Origin: Deltaproteobacteria bacterium
GTDB taxonomy: Bacteria; Desulfobacterota; DSM-4660; Desulfatiglandales; B25-G16
Direction of reading: 5' to 3'
Assembly (NCBI GenBank): GCA_019308645.1
Contig: JAFDHR010000166.1
Location: forward strand, 1-5,726
Length of the DNA stretch: 5,726 nt
How positions within the stretch are numbered: the first letter of the stretch is position 1; every line of letters begins with the position of its first letter. Below the pieces are notes generated by a model that was not told where the DNA came from, made no database searches, and saw only the letters and a program-made list of their open reading frames with translations. The position numbers and the translations under genes were made by a program. Below, one piece after another: positions 5,719 through 5,726 of the stretch.

Positions 5719-5726
5719 ATGAAGGT
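5719..5726 (+). CDS. Start of a gene cut by the window end
   Basis: Only ATG AAG GT is visible (Met-Lys-, then probably Val or Gly depending on frame completion; GTN would be Val). The call rests on the well-spaced ribosome binding site at 5706-5712. It begins 85 bases after the transporter's stop on the same strand. Product unknown. Confidence 0.5.

Noticed and set aside
1..5726. Depletion of GGATC or GAGTC as a clue to the nuclease's specificity
   Set aside because: By eye I find three GGATC/GATCC sites (1676, 2847, 4413), about fifteen GATC and about five GAGTC/GACTC. The numbers are too small to discriminate.

Overview
The window comes from a bacterial chromosome with moderate-to-low GC. 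No ribosomal RNA or universal marker gene is present, so the host cannot be named. Mixed base composition, several families of intergenic palindromes, and an uncharacterised Glu/Lys-rich coiled-coil protein suggest an uncultured or environmental anaerobe, for example Desulfobacterota, Planctomycetota or a related candidate phylum. That is inference from general familiarity with such genomes. All genes I can support are on the + strand.

Positions 1-2353 hold a type II restriction-modification pair. The first gene enters from outside the window: its frame is open from base 3, so the TTG at 72 is not a real start. It encodes an endonuclease of the AlwI / Nt.BspD6I (N.BstNBI) type IIS or nicking family. 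After 77 bases comes a clearly AT-richer gene for a beta-class adenine-N6 DNA methyltransferase of the DpnA / M1.MboII / M.HinfI type. A DpnA-like methylase (GATC) next to an AlwI-like nuclease (GGATC) suggests a GGATC-type site, but nothing in the window proves it.

Positions 2391-3244 hold two tightly spaced small genes. One encodes a 93-residue acidic protein I do not recognise. The other encodes a 186-residue protein with a STAS-like (DUF4325-like) domain followed by a winged helix, which looks like a regulator or sensor. They follow the methylase by 37 bases and are separated from each other by 11, so co-transcription with the RM pair is plausible.

Positions 3245-3425 are non-coding and carry a GC-rich hairpin and a second long palindrome. 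A 355-residue, almost entirely coiled-coil protein follows (3426-4493), with a strong ribosome binding site. The next 387 bases (4494-4880) have no credible gene and hold more palindromes. One of these contains the exact reverse complement of a 13-base core in the upstream hairpin, so the coiled-coil gene lies between inverted copies of one dispersed repeat family.

Positions 4881-5633 encode a TauE/SafE (DUF81) membrane transporter, probably unrelated to the defence genes. The last bases hold a good ribosome binding site and the first two codons of another gene.

The best candidate for something undescribed is the small protein plus STAS-winged-helix protein, possibly with the coiled-coil protein, immediately downstream of an RM system. 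The evidence is positional only.
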